Virus record (IMG/VR): IMGVR_UViG_2162886007_000107
Span: 124,001 to 188,000 of that record
Origin: a virus
Length of the DNA stretch: 64,000 bases
Reading direction: 5' to 3' (one strand)
The position numbers were made by a program, and so were the translations under genes. The notes beneath the pieces were generated by a model. That model saw nothing but the letters and a program-made list of their open reading frames with translations. It made no database searches and was not told where the DNA came from. Of this stretch, positions 41,863-50,405 are shown piece by piece (the stretch's first letter is position 1; the number at the start of each line of letters is the position of its first letter).

Positions 41863-43815
41863 ATGCAGCACGAGGCCGATATCTTTAAGCGGATGGAAGA
41901 CCTGAGTAATCAAATTTCCAAACACGCTTATTTGTACTTTTACAAAGACAAATCTATCATCTCCGACTTTGCTTACGACGAGCTGACCAAGCAATTTAAA
42001 CAACTGTGCAAGGATCACCCTAAACTAGCCGAACTGTTTGAGATCAGAAACAAACCAGTCCCTATTCGGGAACCTGGCGGTCAAGGTCTGAAGGTTATTA
42101 CCTTTAATGAGCCGATGCTTAGTCTGGATAAGGTTTATACCCTAGACGAAATCGAACGGTTTAAAGCCAAGTTCCCTAAAGACACAGCTTTCTTTTACGA
42201 GCTGAAGTTGGACGGTTTGGCGCTGGAGATTGAATACAAGGACTGGAAGCTGTTTCGGATCACAACTCGTGGTAGTGGGCTGAGTGGTGAGGACGTTACT
42301 CACTCGCTGCCTTTGTTTGATAATTTACTGATGGACCTTCCACCTCATTTCCCACCTGACTTTAAAGTGCGCGGTGAAGCGATAGTTAGTTACGAGAACT
42401 ATCACATCTATAACGAAGCAGCCGCTAAGCCAGCCAAGAGTCCGCGTAATGCGGTTAGTGGTTGGGTACGAGCCCTTAAGAAGAACCAAAATAAGCAAGC
42501 CTTTGGTTTAGTTTACTTCTACGTTTACTGGGTAAATGATTCCCTTGGGTGCAAAACCTACGAGGATCTGCGTAATCAGTTGTTTAACGCTGGGTTCAAT
42601 GCTCCTCCACAGGCTTCCATGGAAGCGATCCGTGATGAAGTCGATAGTCAAGATTGGCCTGCTGACGGTATTGTCATTAAGGTCAATGACCTGGAGCTGC
42701 GTAAAGCAACAGGAGAAAACAATCAGTTCCCATTGTGGGCTACTGCTTGGAAGTATCCAAACAAAGAACTGACCACTCCTATCGAAGACGTTGAATGGAA
42801 TACAGGTATGACTGGCCGGGTAACACCAGTTGGTATTTATAACCCGGTTCATTTCGGTAGCGTGGAATGTAGTCGTGCTTCTATCGACAACTACTTCCAG
42901 TTCATGAAGCTCGGTCTACGCAAAGGCAGCGTCGTTACTGTTAGTAGAAACGGCGATGTTATCCCGCGTATTGTTGAGATGGTTGAGGAGGGAGATGGCG
43001 AACACTTCCAGGCTCCAGAGACCTGCCCAAGCTGCGGTAGTCTCTTGGAAGTACGTAAGGGCAAAACCAGTGCTGATCTCATCTGTAACAACGTTGTAGA
43101 GTGTCCTGAGCAGCTCATGCGTCGTTGTGAAGAGATGGTTAGCAAGAAGTGCTTGGACATTGAAGGTTTAGGCCCTGTGAAGATTGCAGAGCTTATTGAA
43201 GGTGGCCATGTTACTCGTACCGCCGACATTTTTAAGACGATGATTCCGATGCCTCCTAAAGCTTTAATCCAACTGCTTAGTTGTCAGGAGCAGCCGGCGC
43301 ACATCATCATCAAGGCATTGGGTCTACCAAAGATCGACTTGACTCGTGCTAAGAAGTTGGCAAGCGCTTGGCCTAGAGATACCAGTTTGATCGAGTTCCT
43401 CAAGGACACTGATCAACTCATGGCTATTGACGGTATTTCTGCGGGGATTGCTTTCCCTATTGCCAAGATCATGAAGAACGCGGACTTTGTAGCCAATGCT
43501 GAGGCTATCCTTGCTGTCCTTAAAGAAGATAGTTCCAAGGATAAGCAAGAGTACTGGATCAAAGGTTGCATCACAGGTTCTCTGGGGCAGTCTAGAGACG
43601 AACTAAAGGAGGTGTTTGGTGAACACGGCATTGAGCTAGTAGAAGACCTGACTAAGGACTGTCAGTTCCTTATTGTGGGCGAGCGTCCGGGGTTAAGTAA
43701 GAAATTAAAAGCAACTGAGCTGGGCATCGCTATAGTCGAAGGATCTAACGCGACCAGTATCGAAAAACTCATTGAAGAAATCAAATCAAGGGTACCGGGT
43801 AATGTCAACTCCTAA
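41863..43815 (+). CDS. ligA: NAD+-dependent DNA ligase
   Basis: A 650-residue enzyme that seals nicks with NAD+. Domains in order: an Ia-type helical region (residues 1-70); adenylation domain with the KLDG nucleophile Lys115 in YELKLDGLALEIEY and the TTRGSGLSGEDVT motif after it; an OB-fold region (about 305-370); a four-Cys zinc finger (Cys388, 391, 408, 414); a helix-hairpin-helix section (about 420-540); and a C-terminal BRCT domain (about 555-640). E. coli LigA is 671 residues, so it looks complete. ATG at 41863 after GAGG. The end overlaps the next gene by 14 bases. Most phages use ATP ligases, so an NAD+ ligase is notable though known in large phages. Confidence 0.95.
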   Translation: MQHEADIFKRMEDLSNQISKHAYLYFYKDKSIISDFAYDELTKQFKQLCKDHPKLAELFEIRNKPVPIREPGGQGLKVITFNEPMLSLDKVYTLDEIERFKAKFPKDTAFFYELKLDGLALEIEYKDWKLFRITTRGSGLSGEDVTHSLPLFDNLLMDLPPHFPPDFKVRGEAIVSYENYHIYNEAAAKPAKSPRNAVSGWVRALKKNQNKQAFGLVYFYVYWVNDSLGCKTYEDLRNQLFNAGFNAPPQASMEAIRDEVDSQDWPADGIVIKVNDLELRKATGENNQFPLWATAWKYPNKELTTPIEDVEWNTGMTGRVTPVGIYNPVHFGSVECSRASIDNYFQFMKLGLRKGSVVTVSRNGDVIPRIVEMVEEGDGEHFQAPETCPSCGSLLEVRKGKTSADLICNNVVECPEQLMRRCEEMVSKKCLDIEGLGPVKIAELIEGGHVTRTADIFKTMIPMPPKALIQLLSCQEQPAHIIIKALGLPKIDLTRAKKLASAWPRDTSLIEFLKDTDQLMAIDGISAGIAFPIAKIMKNADFVANAEAILAVLKEDSSKDKQEYWIKGCITGSLGQSRDELKEVFGEHGIELVEDLTKDCQFLIVGERPGLSKKLKATELGIAIVEGSNATSIEKLIEEIKSRVPGNVNS

Positions 43816-45334
43816 AGCAAAAGACATCATCAAAGATATGACCGCTGTGATCAATAACGCCAAGGCTACTCCCAAAGATGTGGAGTTGGCTACCAAAATC
43901 GTCAACGGCGCAGTTAGTGGGAAACCAGGTGCCGGCCTCAAGCCTAGCCTCAAACTGGTCGATGTCAAACTCAAGCCAGTCGAAAAAGCGGCAGATAAGC
44001 CGGATGCGGCCGTAAAGGGTCCTTCTCCGGTCTTCAAGCAAGAGCATCGTTACGGTCGTAAAGTCACCACCAAGGTTGCTCTTTCCCAAGTGGGTGAAGA
44101 AATCGTCAGCATTGAAGATTTCGATCGCATGACTACTGGTGTAGTGGTGATGGGTCGTCTGCTGCAGCCGGTAGAAACCCGCGAGGCTAACAACCTGCGT
44201 GGTGGTTTCAGCAGTGGTTTCCGTCGCATGGACCATGAGGACGATCTGGATGATCCGTTCCTCATCAATACCTATCAGCATACTCGCGGCGCTGACTTCC
44301 TGAACGTTAATGGTGAAGACAAAACTCCGTTCAACGTTTATCGCTTTACCTTGAACAATCGAGCCACTACTGTCCTGATGGATGAAACGTCCAAACTGCG
44401 GCTCGGCGAAAACCAAGGCGATGGCGTTGAATGGGATCTGCGCGATGAGCACATCAACCGTGATGGTCCCGTTATCATCATCATGAAGAACTCTATCGCG
44501 GTCGATTGCCACTTCTACGATCAGGTTACCCTGGTTGGTGTTATAGCCAAGGAAAGCACCTTCCAGTCTTCGGCTGTTGCCAATTACGAACAGCCTCCTG
44601 TGATGATGAATCGTCTTCCTTGGAGTTCGCGTCGTCGTTACCACTACAGCTTCAAGAAAGAACAGCGTACGCAAATCACTGGTACTACCTTGACCAACAT
44701 GGTTATCGACAACTCCGATATCCCTGCCGGTGGTAGTTACTACAACGGTAACATTCGCGATTCGATCATCGAATGCCCTGGCCAGGTCACCTTCCGTGAT
44801 GCTTCGGTTTACGAGTCCACTGTGAAAGCAGTAAATCGTCTGTTCCTGGGCAAGGTAACCATGAAGGCTTGCAGCATTGAAGCCAAAGGCGAAATCCGTC
44901 TGCACATGCCATCATTGACCGACATGTGGCTGCGCGCTGACAGTATCTATGCTCGCAACAAGTTCGCGATCACCAAGATCGAAGTACCTAACCCAGCACA
45001 CACGGATGACTACACCCTCATCCGCACCAGCAGCCAGGAAATGATCCTGCAACTCGGTCGCAACGGTGAGTTCACCATCAAGCTGGGTGCCGAACCTTGG
45101 TCGTTGGCTCACGAACTGCGTGAATGGTTGCGCAAGAATGACCTGCCGGAAGAGAACGAAGCCAAGGGTACCCCTGACGCCCCGTACTCGCCGATCACTG
45201 AGTCGGTTCACACTTACGTGATCGACACTGTCATCTCGCGTATTAAAGTCATCAACATGTTGGATGACACGGTCGAAACCGCTCGCAACTTGGAATCCAA
45301 GGATATGAGCCGTTACTTCCACCGTTACTTCTAA
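43802..45334 (+). CDS. protein of unknown function with a beta-repeat middle (510 aa)
   Basis: ATG at 43802 overlaps the ligase end by 14 bases. The N-terminus (residues 1-80) is Lys/Ala/Pro-rich and probably flexible. The middle (about 240-400) is built of short strands with Asn/Asp turns (TTLTNMVIDNSDIPAGG; RDSIIECPGQVTFRDASVY), the pattern of a right-handed beta-helix. The C-terminus is helical. Codon bias rises in the second half, suggesting strong expression. No catalytic motif. It could be a structural or DNA-associated protein; function unknown. Confidence 0.78.
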   Translation: MSTPKAKDIIKDMTAVINNAKATPKDVELATKIVNGAVSGKPGAGLKPSLKLVDVKLKPVEKAADKPDAAVKGPSPVFKQEHRYGRKVTTKVALSQVGEEIVSIEDFDRMTTGVVVMGRLLQPVETREANNLRGGFSSGFRRMDHEDDLDDPFLINTYQHTRGADFLNVNGEDKTPFNVYRFTLNNRATTVLMDETSKLRLGENQGDGVEWDLRDEHINRDGPVIIIMKNSIAVDCHFYDQVTLVGVIAKESTFQSSAVANYEQPPVMMNRLPWSSRRRYHYSFKKEQRTQITGTTLTNMVIDNSDIPAGGSYYNGNIRDSIIECPGQVTFRDASVYESTVKAVNRLFLGKVTMKACSIEAKGEIRLHMPSLTDMWLRADSIYARNKFAITKIEVPNPAHTDDYTLIRTSSQEMILQLGRNGEFTIKLGAEPWSLAHELREWLRKNDLPEENEAKGTPDAPYSPITESVHTYVIDTVISRIKVINMLDDTVETARNLESKDMSRYFHRYF

Positions 45335-45344
45335 CAGCAACATG

Positions 45345-45373
45345 TAGGGTATGGGGTCTGACCCCATACCCTA
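45345..45373 (+). terminator. hairpin terminator candidate
   Basis: TAGGGTATGGGGT (45345-45357) and ACCCCATACCCTA (45361-45373) form a perfect 13-bp stem with a CTG loop. Its 3' arm abuts the next gene's ribosome-binding site (TTAGGAG), so it may also affect translation of RNase H. Confidence 0.7.
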
Positions 45374-45386
45374 TTAGGAGCCTATT

Positions 45387-45938
45387 GTGTCAAAGCCGTG
45401 GAAACACTTTAAGAAAGCTCCAAAGGTACCAGTTTTACAGGATCCCCATATCGTCTATACGGACGGTAGTTCTTTGGGGAATCCTGGTCCAGGTGGGTAT
45501 GGTGTAGTTGCCATCCACGGAACCACAGTAGTGAAGATGTCTAAAGGTTACAAGCACACTACTAATAACCGCATGGAGATCATGGCGGTCATTGCAGCGC
45601 TTGAAGAATTTGGACCGAACCAGCAATTTATCATTGCTACTGATTCGCAGTATGTGATTAACGGTTCTACTATCTGGATGAAAGGTTGGGTTCGTAATGA
45701 CTGGATCGGTACCATGTCAGGTGAGCCTATTAAAAATGGTGATCTATGGAAGATCATGAACGAGTTGCTCAAAGTCAACAAAGTCGTGTTCTTCAAAGTG
45801 AAGGGTCACTCAGGCGATCCTTTGAACGACGCTGCGGATGCACTTGCAGTTGCAGCAGCCAAAGACAACCCGGAAACTATCGATGAAGGGTACATTGCAT
45901 CGCTTTCTCATAGTGAGGACACCAATGGAAGAGTTTAG
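45387..45938 (+). CDS. rnhA: ribonuclease HI
   Basis: A 183-residue enzyme that cuts RNA in RNA-DNA hybrids, removing replication primers. Catalytic residues align with E. coli RNase HI: Asp26 (YTDGSSLGNPGPGGYG), Glu64 (NNRMEIMAVIAAL), Asp86 (ATDSQYV), His141 and Asp151 (VKGHSGDPLNDAADALA). The basic-protrusion region has WMKGWVRNDWI. Short extensions lie at both ends. GTG is at 45387 after TTAGGAG. With the ligase just upstream it completes a lagging-strand maturation set. Its end overlaps the next gene by 14 bases. Confidence 0.93.
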   Translation: MSKPWKHFKKAPKVPVLQDPHIVYTDGSSLGNPGPGGYGVVAIHGTTVVKMSKGYKHTTNNRMEIMAVIAALEEFGPNQQFIIATDSQYVINGSTIWMKGWVRNDWIGTMSGEPIKNGDLWKIMNELLKVNKVVFFKVKGHSGDPLNDAADALAVAAAKDNPETIDEGYIASLSHSEDTNGRV

Positions 45939-46257
45939 CATTCTGCAAGTAATCGTCACTTCTGAATTGGAAGAGACGTATCACAAGTACCTCAACTTCA
46001 GCAAGTTCCCGGAAATCCGTGTTGTAGACAAACTGTCGGCCAGTACTCTGTTGCCTCGTAAAAGTGACGCCCATAATCACGGCAAAGTCTTCTTGGAACA
46101 GCTCCTGGTTGGCGGGCCTTTGGGTCGGGGCTTTCTCAAGCAACACGATGCAGTAGGTGTCGGGGTTCGTCTTATTCACTATAGCGGTGAGTTTGCAACC
46201 TCGATGGTGTCTGAGATCGAGCATGTAGGCAGTGTGACTATTAGCAAGGGGAAGTAA
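45925..46257 (+). CDS. small protein of unknown function (110 aa)
   Basis: GAGGA about 8 bases upstream supports ATG 45925, overlapping the RNase HI end. The frame is open further upstream but in the RNase H coding sequence. The 110-residue protein is alpha/beta with a Gly-rich loop (LLVGGPLGRGFLKQ) and no motif I can name. The stop shares a base with the next start (TAATG). Confidence 0.78.
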   Translation: MEEFSILQVIVTSELEETYHKYLNFSKFPEIRVVDKLSASTLLPRKSDAHNHGKVFLEQLLVGGPLGRGFLKQHDAVGVGVRLIHYSGEFATSMVSEIEHVGSVTISKGK

Positions 46258-46577
46258 TGAACAAGCTTATTGTGGGTCTGGTCTGTTCCATTGTTCTCCT
46301 TGCTGGCTGCAAGGTAGAAGGTGTCGAAAGCACTGGAACTATGGACATGATAGTAAACAAAGTTGATATGTTCAGCCAGTACAACAGCACCGTCGATTTG
46401 GCGGATCTGAATACCGGTAAAGTTTATACCAAACAACGTCTAGAATGTTCTACTGAACGAGCATTCAAGATTGAAGTTGGTACCGTGTGGGATGTGCAAT
46501 ACAAAGACATCAAGAAAGACGGGGTGGTAACTCGTAAGCTGGTGGACGTTCGCAGGATCTGCGATCGAAGTCAATAG
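46257..46577 (+). CDS. lipoprotein of unknown function (106 aa)
   Basis: The N-terminus, MNKLIVGLVCSIVLLAGC, is a type II signal sequence with lipobox LAGC, so the mature protein should be lipid-anchored at the cell envelope. The ~88-residue mature part is beta-rich with two Cys (residues near 63 and 103) that could form a disulfide. Phage-encoded lipoproteins can block superinfection or modify the envelope, but nothing in the sequence proves this. ATG overlaps the upstream TAA. Confidence 0.8.
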   Translation: MNKLIVGLVCSIVLLAGCKVEGVESTGTMDMIVNKVDMFSQYNSTVDLADLNTGKVYTKQRLECSTERAFKIEVGTVWDVQYKDIKKDGVVTRKLVDVRRICDRSQ

Positions 46578-46588
46578 GGGAGGGGGTC

Positions 46589-46939
46589 ATGAAACACGAC
46601 AGTTATCAATTAGAGCAGCACTTTGGATTATTGTGTGACAAAGCTGAAACGACTCAACGTTTCTACACATTCGATGATCCTCGTTATTGCGTGTTGTTCC
46701 GTTGTATTCAGGAGCCAGCTACACCGGTCTACAAAGGGGCTGTTCAGACCATTGGTACGCAGCCTCGCTACCTGCTGTACATTTACGATTCGCAGAACTA
46801 TAACGGTTCTGTTGCTTACAAGGTTACCAAAGAAGGTATCCTAGGGTTGAATGGTCGACCTGAACAAGTTGCAGAACAAAAGCTTTTGATTGGCGACATC
46901 GTAGCGCGGGTTGTTAATCAAGTATTAGGTAGACCTTAA
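46589..46939 (+). CDS. small protein of unknown function (116 aa)
   Basis: ATG at 46589 with a strong AGGGGAGGGGG site. The 116-residue soluble protein is mainly beta with Tyr-rich strands (RYLLYIYDSQNYNGSVAYKV) and a helical end. No recognised family. Its stop overlaps the next start (TAATG), linking it to a membrane protein gene. Confidence 0.78.
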   Translation: MKHDSYQLEQHFGLLCDKAETTQRFYTFDDPRYCVLFRCIQEPATPVYKGAVQTIGTQPRYLLYIYDSQNYNGSVAYKVTKEGILGLNGRPEQVAEQKLLIGDIVARVVNQVLGRP

Positions 46940-47259
46940 TGTGGCTGGTCTACTTGGCCAGCTTTGGGGTGGCGTTCTTGTCTGTGTTTCTCAAGGGGTT
47001 CCAGACCAAGAACGTTATTAAAGACCTAGAACGTTCAGCGTTCATTACAAGCTTCTTGCAAGGCGCCTCACAGATCCTCACAACCGCTTTAGTTGTATAC
47101 GCGGGGATCAACTCAGGTATTACGGCAAGTGTCTCTATGGCGCTTACAGCTGGTCTGGGTAGTGCCTTCGGAATTGTTGCATCAATGCGACTTCATAATT
47201 ACATCTTCAAAGAAGGAAAAGAAAAAGATGGAAAGTCAATACCTGCTGGAACTGAGTGA
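46939..47259 (+). CDS. small three-span membrane protein (106 aa)
   Basis: Three hydrophobic stretches: residues 2-20, about 34-58 and about 61-85. The sequence LKGFQTKNVIKDLERSAFIT between the first two resembles small membrane proteins with a KGFQxKNV segment that I recall from several large phages, whose function is not known to me. A Lys/Glu-rich tail follows. Translation is coupled to the gene before and the end overlaps the next gene by 32 bases. Could affect the inner membrane during infection; unproven. Confidence 0.75.
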   Translation: MWLVYLASFGVAFLSVFLKGFQTKNVIKDLERSAFITSFLQGASQILTTALVVYAGINSGITASVSMALTAGLGSAFGIVASMRLHNYIFKEGKEKDGKSIPAGTE

Positions 47260-47485
47260 ATTTATCTGGGGCTGTGGTAACGGGTTCCGTTGCCCTGATG
47301 CAATGAAGCGTGCTGAAGAAGCGGCTCGTCGTCTGCAAAAGAAATGCCGTGAGCAACGTCCACTGGTTTCGATCACCATCCTGAACCCACGTTGCTCGCT
47401 GAACAAGAAAGCCGAAGATATTCCGGCTACCATTCAGATTACCGACCTGGGCGATCAAATCCAATTGCCAGTGGAAGCGGTCTGA
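47228..47485 (+). CDS. small Cys-containing protein (85 aa)
   Basis: AGGAAAAG lies upstream of ATG 47228, overlapping the membrane gene. The 85-residue protein has a helical first half with Cys residues (WGCGNGFRC...KKC) and a beta second half (ITILNPRCSLNKK). The Cys set could bind metal, but spacing fits no standard finger. Stop and next start overlap (TGATG). Function unknown. Confidence 0.75.
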   Translation: MESQYLLELSEFIWGCGNGFRCPDAMKRAEEAARRLQKKCREQRPLVSITILNPRCSLNKKAEDIPATIQITDLGDQIQLPVEAV

Positions 47486-47802
47486 TGTCTCGTTATCGTT
47501 TCTTCAAACATGGTAACGAATGGCGTTGCATTGAAAAGGGTAGCGACAAAGCTGAAAACATCACCACCTCCATTCTGGAATGTGTACTTGGTGTGGTCGG
47601 CGGTCCTGAAGTAATTGTAGTCTCCAAACAGCCAAATGGTGATACGTACCACATCAATATCAAGAACGGTTTCATTACCGCTGTCGATAAAGTGTGGGAG
47701 ACCAACCATTTGGTTGGCGGCGGTCACGGCGAAGGGTACTATCAAGTCACCGCGCTTGAACGTAAATCACAGACAGAGTTCTACATCGAGAACGGAGTTT
47801 AA
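47485..47802 (+). CDS. small protein of unknown function (105 aa)
   Basis: ATG at 47485 overlaps the preceding TGA. A 105-residue beta-rich soluble protein with a C-terminal Gly/His loop (LVGGGHGEGYYQ). No motif recognised. It directly precedes the DHH phosphoesterase gene by 3 bases and may be co-translated with it. Confidence 0.76.
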   Translation: MSRYRFFKHGNEWRCIEKGSDKAENITTSILECVLGVVGGPEVIVVSKQPNGDTYHINIKNGFITAVDKVWETNHLVGGGHGEGYYQVTALERKSQTEFYIENGV

Positions 47803-47805
47803 GTA

Positions 47806-48831
47806 ATGGAAGACAGATTCCAACATGATGTAGTGTGTCTCTACCACAAGAACTGCCTGGATGGTTTAGCGGCAGGTTGGGTGGTCTGGAGTTTCTTCGG
47901 TGGCTTCCTTGACATGGTTGCCATCCAGTATGGCGATGATTACGAAGCAATGTTTGGTGAGGGCTTCCAGAGCCTCGTGGGTAAAAAGGTCATCTGCGTT
48001 GATTTTGCATTTGATCTGAAAACCACCAAGTTTCTGAGTGAGATCTGTGATCTGTTGGTACTGGATCATCATGATACCGCTCAGCGTGATTTGGGCGAGA
48101 TCGCGTACAAGTCCTTTGTACAAGCTCGTAATGAGTTCACCCCACGTGGCTTAATGTACAACATTCCTAATGAGCCAAACATGACGGTGGTTGTTGATAA
48201 CCGTCATTCCGGTGCTCGTCTGGCCTGGGAATGGTTTTACGCCACTGCCCTTGTTCCTACACCGATCAAGTTTGTTGAAGACTACGATCTGTGGAAGTTC
48301 CACTATGCCAATACCAAGGCTTTTGTTGCAGCGGCTTTCAGCGGTGAAATGACCCCTGAACAGTTCAACAAGTATGTGTCCAATGATCCTGATGAACAAA
48401 GCAAGATCATTGACCGCATGGTCTTGGAAGGCAACGCCATCCAGCGCCATATCGACAAGACTGTTAAAGGTCTGTCGAGAAGCGCACGGCGCTTTAAGCT
48501 GGATGGCTACGACGTACCTATTGTCAATGGCAATTCCGTGTTCCGTAACGAACTGGGTGCGATCTTGGCAGTAGATGAGCCGTTCTCTGTGACGTACACC
48601 GATCACCGTGACGGACGGCAGTATTCACTGCGTAGCAAAAAGGATGGTTTGCATGTAGGTGACATTGCCAAGCGCTTCGGTGGCGGTGGTCATGCTAACA
48701 GTGCGGCTTTCCGTATCCACATGGATGATGACCAATTCCATAACTCTCATCTGGAACTCTCTTCTACTCGGCACGTCAAGAACGGCAACGAGTGGGTCGA
48801 AGTTCCACGTTATGCAAAGAAGGATAGTTAA
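47806..48831 (+). CDS. DHH-family phosphoesterase (NrnA/RecJ-like, 341 aa)
   Basis: A metal-dependent phosphoesterase. Motifs: YHKNCLDGLAA (His14, Asp19) is motif I; VICVDFAFD (Asp66) is motif II; LVLDHHDT (Asp87-His88-His89) is the namesake DHH. A C-terminal DHHA1-type nucleotide-binding domain carries RFGGGGHANSAAF at about residues 286-298. The size fits NrnA-type enzymes, which hydrolyse short RNAs or linear cyclic-dinucleotide products such as pApA, rather than full RecJ. It could recycle nucleotides from host RNA, or clear signalling nucleotides of antiphage systems. The 2H phosphoesterase gene 2.3 kb downstream makes the second idea worth testing. Confidence 0.85.
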   Translation: MEDRFQHDVVCLYHKNCLDGLAAGWVVWSFFGGFLDMVAIQYGDDYEAMFGEGFQSLVGKKVICVDFAFDLKTTKFLSEICDLLVLDHHDTAQRDLGEIAYKSFVQARNEFTPRGLMYNIPNEPNMTVVVDNRHSGARLAWEWFYATALVPTPIKFVEDYDLWKFHYANTKAFVAAAFSGEMTPEQFNKYVSNDPDEQSKIIDRMVLEGNAIQRHIDKTVKGLSRSARRFKLDGYDVPIVNGNSVFRNELGAILAVDEPFSVTYTDHRDGRQYSLRSKKDGLHVGDIAKRFGGGGHANSAAFRIHMDDDQFHNSHLELSSTRHVKNGNEWVEVPRYAKKDS

Positions 48832-48833
48832 TA

Positions 48834-49298
48834 GTGAGAATGCGCTCCCCACGGTTAAATAAATCCTTGGAACTCGGGCGTAGTCGTATGCGAGAAGCCT
48901 TTGTTACGGAGGAAATGCAACTCCTTCGTACCAAGGCTTTTGAAAATCTGGAGACCCTCGGGTATTTTGACAAAGCCAACAAAGAGCTTCAAGGCTTTGA
49001 AGTAAGTATCCGTAATGAAATGTATGGGTTTGATAACCCTACTGCTCCAGAGTTCATCAAGATTCGCGTTACTACTACCCAAGAACCATACCCGATGTTT
49101 GTAATCACGCGCGACGTGAAAATTACTGGTAAACGCTTTGATCCAAACAAAGCACGCTTCCGGTTTTGCGCGGGTACCAAGAAGTGGTCGATCTTCAGCG
49201 AAAGCGCTGGGTATCCACTCCATGTGTCTGTTTACAAGAAAGTATTGGAAACTCTCGTTGCCCACGATAAGGCACCTGTCAGGAGACCTGTTAAATGA
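48834..49298 (+). CDS. protein of unknown function (154 aa)
   Basis: GTG at 48834 follows the phosphoesterase stop by 2 bases; an ATG at 48840 is an alternative start. The 152-154-residue protein is basic at the N-terminus (RMRSPRLNKSLELGRSRMR), which could contact nucleic acid. An alpha/beta body follows and a KKWSIFS segment. No known motif. The end overlaps the next gene by 4 bases. Confidence 0.75.
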   Translation: MRMRSPRLNKSLELGRSRMREAFVTEEMQLLRTKAFENLETLGYFDKANKELQGFEVSIRNEMYGFDNPTAPEFIKIRVTTTQEPYPMFVITRDVKITGKRFDPNKARFRFCAGTKKWSIFSESAGYPLHVSVYKKVLETLVAHDKAPVRRPVK

Positions 49299-49672
49299 CT
49301 TGCAATAACTGCGGCAATTGCAAATGTGAGCCACAACCAACCCAGTACGAACTCGCCATGAACAAAGCTGGCGACGTCCTGGAGTACGCTCTGGATCATG
49401 TGGACCATCCACAGTTCGATCGTATCAAGTACCCTAACCGTGTTTCGGTTGGTGGCTACTTCGCCGGTATCCACGAAGACGAGTTCTTCGGTCCCCGCAT
49501 TTATCTGTGGGAAAGCGACAAGCCTGATGAAGATCCGATCGTGTACATCAACCGTACTGCGATGGGTCTGCACAACGTGGATGCTACTCCTCCAATGATC
49601 ACCTCCAAGGAAATGAATGATCTGATGGCGCAGTTCAAAGACCTGCTCAACAAACACTTCTTCCAGGGGTGA
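49295..49672 (+). CDS. protein with Cys-rich N-terminus (125 aa)
   Basis: The N-terminus MTCNNCGNCKCEP holds four Cys in nine residues and could bind zinc or another metal. The remaining ~110 residues are acidic alpha/beta with no motif I know. ATG at 49295 overlaps the preceding TGA. Codon bias is stronger than in neighbours. Function unknown. Confidence 0.78.
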   Translation: MTCNNCGNCKCEPQPTQYELAMNKAGDVLEYALDHVDHPQFDRIKYPNRVSVGGYFAGIHEDEFFGPRIYLWESDKPDEDPIVYINRTAMGLHNVDATPPMITSKEMNDLMAQFKDLLNKHFFQG

Positions 49673-49676
49673 TATC

Positions 49677-50396
49677 ATGAATCAGACTTCTCAAAACCTT
49701 TTTGATCGGATTGTTAACGTACTCGAATATGCCTGGGTAGCTGCTCCAGGTATGGTACAAAAGACTTCCGTTACTAGTGCTACTTTTGTTTTCAAGAAAG
49801 ATGGGGAATGGACGATCCACTATTACGAGTACCCGCTTGTTATTGGCGCGCCCTTGTTCAGCATTTCCAAGAACGGCCTTCAAGCTGACTTGAATACGAC
49901 TGACGCCATTGTCGAAAGTAAGCTTCGTAATTTGCTACATCTTCTGCGCACCGAATACGGTAACCCGTTACAAGCTAAAATGGTGACGATCGATAATTTC
50001 GAAGCCCGAGGTATGGTATTACCACCGGGGGTTGAAAGTTCTATCCAACCAAACGAAATTCTCAGTGCGGTAAGTGAGCTGTATCACCGGATGTTGGAAT
50101 CCCTTCGTGTTGCCAATGACTACTATGGCTTCACTGGTCGACTGGCTACTGTCAACGGAGTAATTGTAACTACTGGACAGAATCGTACTTATGGTAAGGA
50201 GTTCACTTTTGAATTTCCTGCCAAAGACGGGGTTCGATCATCCACGGTTAACCTCTATTCCACTGGGTTCACGTTCTACTCCGGTGAACAAAGAAACATA
50301 CCGGATTGTGAAGCCATGTTGGTTAACCTCCGTGTTATCAGTAAGGCGGTAATCGAATCCCTCACTCCATCCGGCATCAGCCATTTGGCTAGCTAA
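49677..50396 (+). CDS. protein of unknown function (239 aa)
   Basis: ATG at 49677, 4 bases after the previous gene. The 239-residue alpha/beta protein is related in style to its right-hand neighbour: both start with a helix of 20-30 residues and contain a beta-rich core with a Gly/Asn-rich turn. No clear alignment could be made by eye. No signal peptide, membrane segment or catalytic motif. Confidence 0.76.
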   Translation: MNQTSQNLFDRIVNVLEYAWVAAPGMVQKTSVTSATFVFKKDGEWTIHYYEYPLVIGAPLFSISKNGLQADLNTTDAIVESKLRNLLHLLRTEYGNPLQAKMVTIDNFEARGMVLPPGVESSIQPNEILSAVSELYHRMLESLRVANDYYGFTGRLATVNGVIVTTGQNRTYGKEFTFEFPAKDGVRSSTVNLYSTGFTFYSGEQRNIPDCEAMLVNLRVISKAVIESLTPSGISHLAS

Positions 50397-50405
50397 GGAA
50401 TAAAC

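Noticed and set aside
45838-45924. Upstream extension of the gene starting at 45925
   Set aside because: The extension lies within RNase HI coding sequence; GAGGA points to the ATG at 45925.
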